This document shows positions 45,629 to 56,717 of a DNA stretch of 64,000 nt, in pieces. Position numbers and translations under genes: made by a program. Source of the stretch: Bradyrhizobium sp. 1 (lineage in GTDB: Bacteria > Pseudomonadota > Alphaproteobacteria > Rhizobiales > Xanthobacteraceae). The stretch covers positions 594,466-658,465 of the forward strand of contig NZ_JADPJH010000018.1 in the NCBI RefSeq assembly GCF_023073315.1, given 5' to 3'. Positions within the stretch are counted from its first letter, which is position 1. Each line of letters starts with the position of its first letter. The notes under the pieces were generated by a model. It was given only the letters and a program-made list of their open reading frames with translations, was not told the origin of the DNA and did no database searches.

Positions 45629-45733
45629 GATCGCATTTCCCGTGATTCCGTATTTCTCTACTGAAACATTCGTGCGCTACTTGAGGCAAGCTTAACGCTT
45701 GGGTAATCCTAACGCGGAACCAACGCCCTCCGG

Positions 45734-46735
45734 CTAGCGGGCAAGGACCGAGGCATCGGCCTCCGCGCCGAGAAATTGCAGCCAGTTGCGAAATAGCGCC
45801 GCAGCGGCGCTGCCGGCGGCGATATCGGCGCGCAAATTCAGCGCCGGCAGGTCGTTGCTGAGCGCCGGATGGCGCTCGTGCCTCACCCGCTTCTCGAAGC
45901 GAGCCAGCCTCTCTTCCGTTGCTGCGTCAAAATAGCCCACCGGAAGGTGCGGGTAATGATCGCACTCACGCGCGAGGTAGCGACCGATGTCGCGCAGATA
46001 TTCGCGCTGGAGCGACAGCGCGTCATATTCCGGGTGACCCTGGAAGAACACGAAGCGGCTGGCATATTGGCGGACGAAGACGTCGACGCCGGCGAGAGCC
46101 GAGCGTGTCAGAACCTGATAACCGGCCTGCGCAAGGTCGTCCTCTGCGATCTCGTTCAGGCGCGAATGCGAGACCTTGAGCGGTGCAGGCACGGCGTGCG
46201 TCAGGGAGTCGTCCGTCACAGCTTCACAGTCGAAGATGCCGTGACATTTGGCCGGCAATCGCCGCCGTTCGATCCCGTCGAGGTGCAGCACCGCCGCATG
46301 CGCAGCAAGGCATGACCAGATCGTCGAACGTGTGTTGACCTTGGCCCAGTCGATGAGATCGGTAAGATCGCGCCAGTATGGTTCCTGGTCGAGCTCGGGT
46401 GCGACCGGCTCCGCGCCTGTTACGATCAGCCCGTCGAACCTCTGGCGCTTGAGATCTGCAAGATCGGAATATTCGCTCTCGACATGCCATTTCGCTTCCG
46501 GCGAACGTTTCACCGAAGGCAGCGAGAAGCAGTGGAAGCGGATGCGGCGCGGGCCTGCGGCGGCCTGAAGCAGCTTCATGAACTGCCGTTCGGTTGCCTT
46601 CAGCGCCGTATCCGGCATGTTGTTGATCAGCCCGATAGTCAGATCGGCGCCGGCTCGATCGCGCGCCAGATCGCCTTCGGCCGGCACCAGTGCCGGGCTC
46701 GTTATACCTTGATCCCTGTCGATCAAGACCGTCAT
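45734..46735 (-). CDS. metA: Homoserine O-acyltransferase, MetA/HTS-like
   Basis: Activates homoserine by O-acylation for methionine synthesis. The 333-residue protein has a class I glutamine-amidotransferase-like fold with Cys142 (WSCLAAHAAVLHLDG), His234 and Glu236 (FFQGHPEYD) as the expected catalytic residues. It is a divergent branch: the usual NLMP and CWGAQA blocks read INNMP and CLAAHA. Whether it uses succinyl- or acetyl-CoA is unknown; its partner, an O-acetylhomoserine sulfhydrylase type enzyme 11 bases upstream on the same strand, favours acetyl-CoA. Confidence 0.88.
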   Translation of the reverse strand: MTVLIDRDQGITSPALVPAEGDLARDRAGADLTIGLINNMPDTALKATERQFMKLLQAAAGPRRIRFHCFSLPSVKRSPEAKWHVESEYSDLADLKRQRFDGLIVTGAEPVAPELDQEPYWRDLTDLIDWAKVNTRSTIWSCLAAHAAVLHLDGIERRRLPAKCHGIFDCEAVTDDSLTHAVPAPLKVSHSRLNEIAEDDLAQAGYQVLTRSALAGVDVFVRQYASRFVFFQGHPEYDALSLQREYLRDIGRYLARECDHYPHLPVGYFDAATEERLARFEKRVRHERHPALSNDLPALNLRADIAAGSAAAALFRNWLQFLGAEADASVLAR

Positions 46736-46746
46736 CGGGGTCGCGC

Positions 46747-48048
46747 CTACTCCGCGGCCTGAAGGCGCGCTGACGGGCAGGCCTTCTCCAGCGCCTGGTC
46801 GATGTCCTCGATGATGTCAGCGGAATGCTCGATGCCAATCGAGAGACGGATCGTCTCCGGCAACACGCCGGCGACGCGCTGCTGCTCCGCCGACATCTGG
46901 CGGTGCGTGGTCGAGGCCGGATGGCAGGCCAGCGACTTGGCATCGCCGATATTGACGAGGCGCGTGATCAGCTTCAGCGCGTCGTAGAAATTCTTGCCGG
47001 CTTCCATGCCGCCCTTGATGCCGAAGGTGAACAGCGAGGAGGCATTGCCGTCAAGATACTTTTGGACCAGCGAGTAATACGGGCTGTCCGGAAAGCCGGT
47101 GTAATTGACCCAGGCGACGCGCGAATCCTTGCGCAGGAATTCGGCGACCTTGCGGGCGTTTTCGCAGTGGCGCTCCATGCGCAACGCCACCGTCTCGATG
47201 CCCTGGATCAGCAGGAAGGCATTGAACGGCGACAGCACCGAACCCATGGTACGCTGATAGATGCTCCGCGCGCGCTCGATATAGGCGGTTCGGCCGAAGC
47301 GCTCGGCATAGACGAGGCCGTGATAGGAGGCGTCCGGCTTGTTGTAACCCGGGAAGCGGTCGGCGTGTTTCGCCCAGGGGAAATTTCCGGAATCGACGAT
47401 GGCGCCGCCGAGCGTGGTACCGTGGCCGCCCAAAAACTTGGTCAGCGAATGCACGGCGATATCCGCGCCGTAGTCGAATGGCTTGAGCAGGATCGGCGTT
47501 GCCACCGTGTTGTCGACGATCAGCGGCACCCCATGCGCATGCGCGATTTTCGCCAGCGCCTCGATGTCGCAGACATTGCCGGCGGGGTTGCCGATGGTCT
47601 CGGCAAACACCGCCCGGGTGTTCTCGTCGATCAGCTTCGCGACCGCGTCAGGCTCGTCGCTCTCGGCGAAGCGGCCGGTGATGCCCTGCCGCGGCAAAAT
47701 GTGCGAGAGCAGCGTGTGCGTGGTGCCATAGAGCTGCGGCACGGAGACGATGTTGCCGCCGTGGTCGGCGACGTTGACGAAAGCGAAGTGCAGCGCCGCC
47801 TGGCCGGTCGCAACAGCGAGCGCGCCGACGCCGCCTTCGAGCTCGGCGATGCGCTTCTCCAGCACGGCACTGGTCGGATTGGCGATGCGGCTGTAACGGT
47901 AACCTTCGGCCTCGAGATTGAAGAGCGCCGCGCCGTGATCGGCGCTGTCGAAGGCATAGGCCGCGGTCTGGTAGATCGGCACCGCAACCGCGTGCGTGGT
48001 GGCTTCGGGCTCATAGCCGGCGTGAATAGCGATCGTCTCGTTGCGCAT
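46747..48048 (-). CDS. metY: O-acetylhomoserine sulfhydrylase/aminocarboxypropyltransferase
   Basis: Joins an O-acylhomoserine with sulfide to give homocysteine. The 433-residue Cys/Met-metabolism PLP enzyme has the PLP lysine Lys204 in HSLTKFLGGHGTTLGG, the substrate tyrosine block GYRYSRIANPT and the C-terminal RLSIGIEHSADIIEDIDQAL. The start at 48048 has GGAGG six bases upstream; the longer frame from 48078 lacks one. It is the first gene of a metY-metA operon. Confidence 0.94.
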   Translation of the reverse strand: MRNETIAIHAGYEPEATTHAVAVPIYQTAAYAFDSADHGAALFNLEAEGYRYSRIANPTSAVLEKRIAELEGGVGALAVATGQAALHFAFVNVADHGGNIVSVPQLYGTTHTLLSHILPRQGITGRFAESDEPDAVAKLIDENTRAVFAETIGNPAGNVCDIEALAKIAHAHGVPLIVDNTVATPILLKPFDYGADIAVHSLTKFLGGHGTTLGGAIVDSGNFPWAKHADRFPGYNKPDASYHGLVYAERFGRTAYIERARSIYQRTMGSVLSPFNAFLLIQGIETVALRMERHCENARKVAEFLRKDSRVAWVNYTGFPDSPYYSLVQKYLDGNASSLFTFGIKGGMEAGKNFYDALKLITRLVNIGDAKSLACHPASTTHRQMSAEQQRVAGVLPETIRLSIGIEHSADIIEDIDQALEKACPSARLQAAE

Positions 48049-48800
48049 CGTACCACCTCCGCGTGGAGCGGGCCGCACTTATTGGCCTGTATGAGGCATG
48101 TGCGTTGTCCGCCGTCCTCGTGTTAGAGGCGGGTGGTAAAGCGGGCAATAATTCGTCTAGAGATCGAGGAAGTAACCCTAACGGTTATTGGTGAATTGGC
48201 TAAAATTCGAGTCAAATTGGATTAATGAATTATTGGGATTTGCTTGCCGCGACAGCCGCGGTGCGTTTCCCTTCTCCCCTTGTGGGAGAAGGTGGCGCGT
48301 AGCGCCAGATGAGGGGTATCCATCCATACGAAACGCGTGTGCGAGGAGAAAGACCCGTCGCCCGCCTTCGCTTCGCGAAGCCACCTCTCACCTCCGATGT
48401 CGTCGTCACCACTGCGGATGGCGATAGCTGACCGACAACCAGGCGACTTGCTTCAGGCGGGTCTTCTCCGAGGATGTCGACACTCGTCGAAGTGATGCAG
48501 AATGATCGAGCGATCGTCCGCCATGTCGTCCTCCGTAGACCTTAAGTTGATGCGCTGTTGCGCAGCGCGGCGTCCGTGCATGTTGAGAGCAAGCCTCAAT
48601 GTGGGTCAAGCACTACCCCCGGACTACTACGGAGCTCGCCGCGAGCCGCGCGCGAAATCATCTGCTTTTGCCGGGAATTTTCGCGATTTCACGACATGCT
48701 CCGCAACAATACGGATACGCATGGTCACATCGCGGTCAACTCTTGCGTAAGTTCCACGGTGCTAGCGTCCGCGCATTGTTTTCATTTAGGGATGCTTTGA
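48049..48800. other. Long intergenic region between metY and the second TadE/G-like gene
   Basis: About 750 bases with no supportable gene. The metY leader side (48049-48200, read on the minus strand) can form small nested hairpins, for example CCTC-TAACAC-GAGG, but does not match the SAM-II core as I remember it. A dispersed repeat copy occupies 48267-48316. The remaining 480 bases contain short frames without family resemblance. The last 40 bases carry AGGGATG before the TTG start at 48801. Confidence 0.45.
48267..48316. repeat. Dispersed repeat (CCCTTCTCCCC ... GGGAGAAGG, GGCGCGTAGCGCC)
   Basis: CTTCTCCCCTTGTGGGAGAAG pairs as a hairpin and is followed by GGCGCGTAGCGCC, another palindrome, and AGATGAGGGG. 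It is the same family as the copies at 44711-44878 and 58311-58390. Confidence 0.6.
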
Positions 48801-50102
48801 TTGACCTTTGCCACCGGGAATGCTCATCGCCTGCTCTCGCGCTTTGTCTCCGACCGAAATGGCAACATCGCCGTCATCTTTGCGCTCGCGCTGGTCCCGC
48901 TGCTATCCTTTGTCGGCGCTGCCGTCGACTACTCTCTCGCCGCACGGGCGAGAGCGAAACTGATAGCTGCGCTCGACATCGCCGTGCTGGCCGCCACCGC
49001 CAAGAGCGAAATCACCAAGACCGCGTCGGCGGCGCAGAGCGACGCCGTCAACACCTTCACCGGACAAATGTCCGCACTCGGCCTGACGACGAGCTCGGTG
49101 ACCATCAACGTGACCGACAGCGTCACCACACGCACCGCCACCGGAACGGCGACGGCGGCCGTGACGACCTATTTCATGGGAATCCTCGGCTACAAGACCA
49201 TCGGCTTCACGGCGAGCTCGAGCGCCGCCGCCTCGCTGCCGGCCTACATCGACTTCTACGTGCTGCTCGACAACTCGCCGTCGCAGGGGATCGGCGCAAC
49301 GACCGCCGACATGACTGCACTGCAGAATGCCACGTCCGACAGTTGCGCCTTCGCCTGCCACGACACCTACACGTCGAGCACGCAGAAGACACTGCAGACG
49401 AACAGCTATTATTCGATCGCGAAGAAGCTCGGCATCAAGATGCGGATCGACCTCGTGCGCGATGCGACGCAGTCGCTGACCGACACCGCCACCGCGAGCC
49501 GGCTCGTCAGCAACCAATACCGGATGGCGGTCTACACCATGGGGAGCGATTGCGCCTCGATCGGCCTGACCACGATCTCGCCGCTCTCTTCGAGCCTGTC
49601 TTCGGTCAAGACGGCGGTCTCCGGCGTCGACCTGATGACGATCCCCTACAACAACTACAACAACGACATGTGCACGGATTTCGACGGCACGTTGACGTCG
49701 ATCAACGGCGTGATTCCGACGCCCGGCGACGGCTCCTCGTCCTCGCCGCAGAAATGGCTGTTCTTCGTCTCGGACGGCGTGGCCGACTATTACTATCCCT
49801 CGACTTGTAGCAAGACCACCGTTTCCGGTGGTCGATGCCAGGAGCCATTGACGACTGCGATCTGCGACACCATCAAGGCGCGTGGCGTCAAGATCGCGGT
49901 GCTCTACACCAGCTATCTCGCGATCACCAACAACAGCTGGTACACCACCTATATTGCGCCTTGGCGCAGCTCGATCGGGACCAAGATGCAGGCCTGCGCG
50001 ACTTCGGGCTATTATTACGAGGTCTCGAGCGATGCCAACATCAGTGATGCGCTGAACTCGCTGTTCCAGAAGGCGATCGCCGCCTCGCACCTGACGAACT
50101 AG
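48801..50102 (+). CDS. TadE/TadG-like pilus assembly protein with von Willebrand factor A fold (copy 2)
   Basis: A 433-residue paralogue of the gene at 6436-7794. The start is a TTG with AGGGATG about nine bases upstream; no ATG fits the N-terminal block DRNGNIAVIFALALVPLLSFVGAAVDYSLA. After the membrane helix comes a VWA-like domain with DNSPS (Asp157, Ser159, Ser161) and then CAFACHDT (Cys182, Cys186, His187), as in copy 1. The mature part is rich in Ser, Thr and Tyr, as expected outside the cytoplasm. No pilus operon is adjacent. A strong bidirectional terminator follows. Confidence 0.85.
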   Translation: MTFATGNAHRLLSRFVSDRNGNIAVIFALALVPLLSFVGAAVDYSLAARARAKLIAALDIAVLAATAKSEITKTASAAQSDAVNTFTGQMSALGLTTSSVTINVTDSVTTRTATGTATAAVTTYFMGILGYKTIGFTASSSAAASLPAYIDFYVLLDNSPSQGIGATTADMTALQNATSDSCAFACHDTYTSSTQKTLQTNSYYSIAKKLGIKMRIDLVRDATQSLTDTATASRLVSNQYRMAVYTMGSDCASIGLTTISPLSSSLSSVKTAVSGVDLMTIPYNNYNNDMCTDFDGTLTSINGVIPTPGDGSSSSPQKWLFFVSDGVADYYYPSTCSKTTVSGGRCQEPLTTAICDTIKARGVKIAVLYTSYLAITNNSWYTTYIAPWRSSIGTKMQACATSGYYYEVSSDANISDALNSLFQKAIAASHLTN

Positions 50103-50108
50103 CCGCGC

Positions 50109-50145
50109 CCCAAGGGCTTCGCGCGAGACGCGCGAAGCCCTTGGG
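50109..50145. terminator. Strong bidirectional terminator hairpin
   Basis: Perfect 16-base arms, CCCAAGGGCTTCGCGC (50109-50124) and GCGCGAAGCCCTTGGG (50130-50145), with a five-base loop, between two convergent genes. There is no T-run, but the stem is the longest perfect one in the window. Confidence 0.75.
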
Positions 50146-50152
50146 CACAGGT

Positions 50153-51718
50153 TCAGGCCATCGTCTCCCAGAGGCGATGGGCGAGCACGCCGGCGCTCTT
50201 CTCGATCGCAGCCGCCGCGTCGAGCGCGAGATCCTCGCGATAGCGCCCGGCGATGAGCTGCACGCCGATCGGCTTGCCGTCATGCACGGCTACCGGCACC
50301 ACCGCGCCCGGCAAACCCAGCACGTTGATCGCGGAGATGAAGCGAATCTCGCCCCAGAAGATCTCCTTCACGCGCTCGGCACTGATTGTGTCCTCGCGCG
50401 GCCCCGGCGTCGGCTTCACCGTGGTTGGTGCCAGCACCACCGGATATTCCTCGAAGAACATTTGCCAGGCGCGGATATGGCCGTTGCGCGCGGCGGTCGC
50501 CTGCATCCAGGCCTTGAGATCGAGCACATTTGCCTTGGTCTTCATGCCGCCCCAGGCCTTGTGAAAATCCTCGGACGTCACCTTCAGCATGCCGGCTTCC
50601 TGCATCACCACAGTCTCGTTGGTGATGATGTCGCACCAGGTCTGCCAGACACCGTTGATGTCGGGGACCTCGACCTCGGTCACGCGATAGCCGGAACGCT
50701 CGAGATGATCGGCGGCCTGGCGCAGCGCGGCCGCGACGTGCGGATCGACATCCATATCGTCAGGGATTTTGGCAAGCGCGACCTTGATCGGTCCCTTCGG
50801 CTTTGGTCCGGCCAGCGGCGCCGGCACCCACCAGGGATCGCGCGGATCGCGCTGGCTCATCACTTCCAGCGCGAGCCTGATGTCGGCGACGTGACGGGCG
50901 AGCGGCCCTTGCGCCGACATCAGATGCGCCAGCATCGGCCGCTCCGCCACAGCACTGCCGTTGAAGGCGGGAATGCGGCCCTGCGTCGGCTTGATGGTCA
51001 CAACGCCGTTGCAATGCGCCGGCCAGCGCAGCGAACCGCCGATGTCGTTGCCGTGGGCGATGGTGCCGATCCCGGCGGCCACGGCCGAACCCGCGCCGCC
51101 CGAGGAGCCGCCGCAGGTGATGTCAGGATCCCACGGATTGAGCGTCAGCCCGTGCAGGGGATTGTCGGTGAAGCCGCGGAACGAAAATTCCGGCGTGTTG
51201 GTGAGGCCGATGACGATCGCGCCTGATTTCTTCAGGTTGCGGACGACGGGCGCATCCGACGGCGCGACAAAATCCTTGTTGGCGGGAACGCCGTTGAAAT
51301 TGGGCCGGCCCTCGTAATCGACGTTCTCCTTGATGGTGATGGGCACGCCGTGGAGGAGGCCGAGCGCGCCGCCCTTGGCGCGCTGCTTGTCGGCCGCATG
51401 CGCGGCCTTCAGCGCTTCCTCGCTGAGATCGACAACGACCGCATTCAGTCCGGGATTGACCGTGCGCATCCGGTCCAGATGCGCCTCGACGGTCTCGACC
51501 GCGGAGATCGCGCCATTGCGGATCGCGGCGGCGGTGTCGACCGCAGACCATTGCCAGACCGGGCCCTTCGGGCGGCGTGCCGTCGACTTGCGCGGCGCAG
51601 CTTTCTTGAGCGTCGTCTTCGCAGTTTTTGCAACGGCGCCCTTGCGGGCGGCGCTCGTCTTGGCCTTCGCTACTTTCTTCGAAACACTTTTCTTCTTGCT
51701 CGCCGTCTTCTTCGCCAC
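50153..51718 (-). CDS. Amidase-signature hydrolase with a histone-H1-like Lys/Ala-rich N-terminal tail
   Basis: A 521-residue amidase. The Ser-cisSer-Lys triad is visible: Lys130 (ITIKENVD), Ser205 (CGGSSGGAGS) and Ser229 (GNDIGGSLRWPAHC). The first 50 residues are almost only Lys, Ala, Ser, Thr and Arg (KKTASKKKSVSKKVAKAK), as in bacterial histone-H1-like proteins, and are not a signal peptide. They may bind DNA, RNA or membranes. The gene is convergent with the TadE/G-like copy 2 and divergent from the glycosylase-like gene across 237 bases. The substrate is unknown. Confidence 0.9.
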   Translation of the reverse strand: MAKKTASKKKSVSKKVAKAKTSAARKGAVAKTAKTTLKKAAPRKSTARRPKGPVWQWSAVDTAAAIRNGAISAVETVEAHLDRMRTVNPGLNAVVVDLSEEALKAAHAADKQRAKGGALGLLHGVPITIKENVDYEGRPNFNGVPANKDFVAPSDAPVVRNLKKSGAIVIGLTNTPEFSFRGFTDNPLHGLTLNPWDPDITCGGSSGGAGSAVAAGIGTIAHGNDIGGSLRWPAHCNGVVTIKPTQGRIPAFNGSAVAERPMLAHLMSAQGPLARHVADIRLALEVMSQRDPRDPWWVPAPLAGPKPKGPIKVALAKIPDDMDVDPHVAAALRQAADHLERSGYRVTEVEVPDINGVWQTWCDIITNETVVMQEAGMLKVTSEDFHKAWGGMKTKANVLDLKAWMQATAARNGHIRAWQMFFEEYPVVLAPTTVKPTPGPREDTISAERVKEIFWGEIRFISAINVLGLPGAVVPVAVHDGKPIGVQLIAGRYREDLALDAAAAIEKSAGVLAHRLWETMA

Positions 51719-51880
51719 GTCGCATCTCCAGCAATTGCGCGGGGGAGGTTATGGAGGTCACGCCAGCGTGTACAGGTGCGTTTCTGCATGGCCTGTCGCC
51801 GCGACGCTCTGTCACGTCCTATGGTCGTGAACTTTTGGCCTCCCCGTCCTGACCCATAGACTGGTTGAACGTTTCGGTAA

Positions 51881-54381
<2,501 letters not shown>

Positions 54382-54389
54382 CCACCTGC

Positions 54390-55424
54390 CTAGACCAGCG
54401 GCGGGTTGAGCCGCGCAAATCCGTCCTGGGTGCGATAGGGATAATAGGGATAGGGCGGCATCACGGCGCTGACCTCGTCGAGGCGCTTGATCTGATCCGC
54501 GCTCAGCGACCAGCCGACGGCACCGAGGTTGTCGCGCAGCTGCGCCTCGTCGCGCGCACCGATGATCACGGATGATACGGTGGGGCGCGACAACAACCAG
54601 GCGATCGCGACCTGCGGCACGGTGCGTCCGGTCTCCGCAGCGATCGTATCAAGCACGTCGACGATGGCGTAGAGCCGCTCTTCGTCCACGGGAGGACCGA
54701 ACTGCGCCGTGGCATGTAGGCGGCTGCTCTCCGGCAGCGGCTGGCCGCGCCGGATCTTTCCGGTGAGGCGGCCCCAGCCGAGCGGGCTCCAGACCAGCGC
54801 GCCGACGCCCTGGTCGCGCGCCAGCGGCATCAGCTCCCACTCATAGTCGCGGCCAAGCAGCGAATAATAGACCTGATGCGCGACGTAGCGCGGCCAGCCA
54901 TGCCGGTCGGCGACGGCGAGCGACTTCATCAGCTGCCAGCCCGCGAAATTGGAGACGCCGACATAGCGCAGCTTGCCGGCGCGCACGAGCGTGTCGAGTG
55001 TCGACAGCACCTCCTCGATCGGCGTGAACGCGTCGAAGGCATGGAGCTGAAGCAGGTCGATATAATCGGTGCCGAGACGGCGCAGCGCCGCGTCAACGGA
55101 TGTCAGCAGCCGCGGCCGCGACGAGCCGGCGTCGAGCGGGCCATCACCGACCGGCAGGCTCATCTTGGTCGAGATCAGCACCTTGTCACGCCGTCCCCCG
55201 ATCGCCGCACCGAGGATCTCCTCGGAGGCGCCGTTCGAATAGACGTCCGCGCTGTCGAACAGATTGACGCCGGCATCGAGGCAGATGTCGACCAGCCTGC
55301 GGGCCTCCCCAGCACCGCTGCGGCCCCAGGCCGAGAATAGCGGGCCCTGGCCGCCGAAGGTGCCGGTGCCGAAGCTGATGACGGGGACCTTGAGCCCGGA
55401 GGCGCCGAGATTGCGGTAGTCCAT
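54390..55424 (-). CDS. Aldo/keto reductase
   Basis: A 344-residue NAD(P)H-dependent oxidoreductase of the YghZ/GPR branch. The tetrad is visible: Asp57, Tyr62 (DSADVYSNG), Lys87 (STKMSL) and His128 (LLQLHAFD). The start MDYRNLGASGLKVPVISFGTGTFGG is canonical. It is convergent with the amidohydrolase gene (8-base gap) and 13 bases downstream of the MFS transporter gene, so likely co-transcribed with it. The physiological carbonyl substrate is unknown. Confidence 0.93.
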   Translation of the reverse strand: MDYRNLGASGLKVPVISFGTGTFGGQGPLFSAWGRSGAGEARRLVDICLDAGVNLFDSADVYSNGASEEILGAAIGGRRDKVLISTKMSLPVGDGPLDAGSSRPRLLTSVDAALRRLGTDYIDLLQLHAFDAFTPIEEVLSTLDTLVRAGKLRYVGVSNFAGWQLMKSLAVADRHGWPRYVAHQVYYSLLGRDYEWELMPLARDQGVGALVWSPLGWGRLTGKIRRGQPLPESSRLHATAQFGPPVDEERLYAIVDVLDTIAAETGRTVPQVAIAWLLSRPTVSSVIIGARDEAQLRDNLGAVGWSLSADQIKRLDEVSAVMPPYPYYPYRTQDGFARLNPPLV

Positions 55425-55437
55425 AGTCGCTCTCCTT

Positions 55438-56619
55438 CTATTCGGCCGGGCACGCTGCGATCACAGTCTGCCTGCGATCGAGCTGGAGGCTCCACAACGC
55501 GAGTCCGAGGCCGATCGCCGTAATGCCGGCCGCGACCAGCGGCAGCGCGGAGAGGCCGAGCCCGCGATCGATGGCGACGCCGCCGGCCCAGGCACCGAGC
55601 GCGTTGCCGAGATTGAACGCGGCGATGTTGAGGCTGGAGGCGAGCGTGCGGCCGCTTGGGCCCGCTGCCTCCAGCACGCGAAGCTGCAGCGGCGCGACGG
55701 TTGCGAAGGCCGCGATTCCAAGCAGCAGGATCAACACGACGGCGGGGATCTTGACCGACAGCACCGCGGCAAGGCCGAGCAGCACGATGGCGAGTGCGGC
55801 GAGCGAGCCAATTAGGGTACGCGCAAGGCCACGGTCGGCGAGCTTGCCGCCGACGACATTGCCGATCGCGAGGCCCGCGCCGAACACCAGCAGGATCGGT
55901 GACACCGCGGCTTCCGAAAAGCCGGTGAAGCGGGTCAGGATCGGCTGGATATAGGTGAAGACGACGAACAGACCGGCAAAGCCGAACACGGTCATGGCAA
56001 GGCCGAGCAGGACCTGCGGACGGCCGAGCACCGCGACCTCTTCAGTGAGCGAGATCGGCTTGTCGCCGCTGCCGACATGGCCCGGCACGAACGCGGCCAC
56101 CACGGTAAAGGCGATCACGCCGATCACGGTCACCGCCCAGAACGCCGCGCGCCAGCCGAGCATCAGGCCGAACCATGCGCCGAAGGGCACGCCGAGCAGC
56201 GTCGCGACCGTGAGGCCGATGAACATGGTCGAGATCGCCGACGCACGCTTGTCCTCGGCGACGAGGCTCGTCGCCACCACCGAGCCGACCCCGAAGAAGG
56301 TGCCGTGGGCGAGCGAGGTCAACACCCGCGCCGCCATCAGCAATTCGTAGTTCGGCGCCAGCGCACAGGCGGCATTGCCGAGCGTGAAGATCGCCATCAG
56401 CGCCAGCAGCACGGCTTTTCGCGGCATTCGTCGCGTCGCCAAGGTCAGCACCGGCGCGCCGACGAATACGCCGAGCGCATAACCGGAGATGAGCAGGCCC
56501 GCGACAGGCACGGAGACGTGCATGTCGGCCGCGACCTGGAGCAGCAGGCCCATGATGATGAATTCGGTGGTGCCGATGCCGAAGGCACCGGCGGTGAGCG
56601 CGAGGACGGCGGGAGGCAT
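55438..56619 (-). CDS. MFS transporter (AraJ-like DHA1 efflux family)
   Basis: A 393-residue inner-membrane protein with twelve hydrophobic helices. The start at 56619 (MPPAVLALTAGAFGIGTTEFIIMGLLLQVAADM) follows a CGGAG ribosome binding site. The TTEFIIMGLL block and VATRR-type loop are typical of the AraJ/YdhP branch of proton-driven efflux pumps. It is divergent from a LysR regulator and followed by an aldo/keto reductase, suggesting an inducible export and detoxification unit. The substrate is unknown. Confidence 0.92.
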   Translation of the reverse strand: MPPAVLALTAGAFGIGTTEFIIMGLLLQVAADMHVSVPVAGLLISGYALGVFVGAPVLTLATRRMPRKAVLLALMAIFTLGNAACALAPNYELLMAARVLTSLAHGTFFGVGSVVATSLVAEDKRASAISTMFIGLTVATLLGVPFGAWFGLMLGWRAAFWAVTVIGVIAFTVVAAFVPGHVGSGDKPISLTEEVAVLGRPQVLLGLAMTVFGFAGLFVVFTYIQPILTRFTGFSEAAVSPILLVFGAGLAIGNVVGGKLADRGLARTLIGSLAALAIVLLGLAAVLSVKIPAVVLILLLGIAAFATVAPLQLRVLEAAGPSGRTLASSLNIAAFNLGNALGAWAGGVAIDRGLGLSALPLVAAGITAIGLGLALWSLQLDRRQTVIAACPAE

Positions 56620-56717
56620 GCGTGGCTCCGATGGATGAGACGAGCCACGCAGATAGCCGCAGCGCGGCAAAACCATTAGAATGTCCGCAATCCAATCATT
56701 TGTGACGTGAATTCAAC

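Noticed and set aside
48049..48250. SAM-II or other SAM riboswitch before metY
   Set aside because: Small hairpins exist, but the SAM-II pseudoknot core as I remember it is not found in the right place. A covariance-model scan would settle it.
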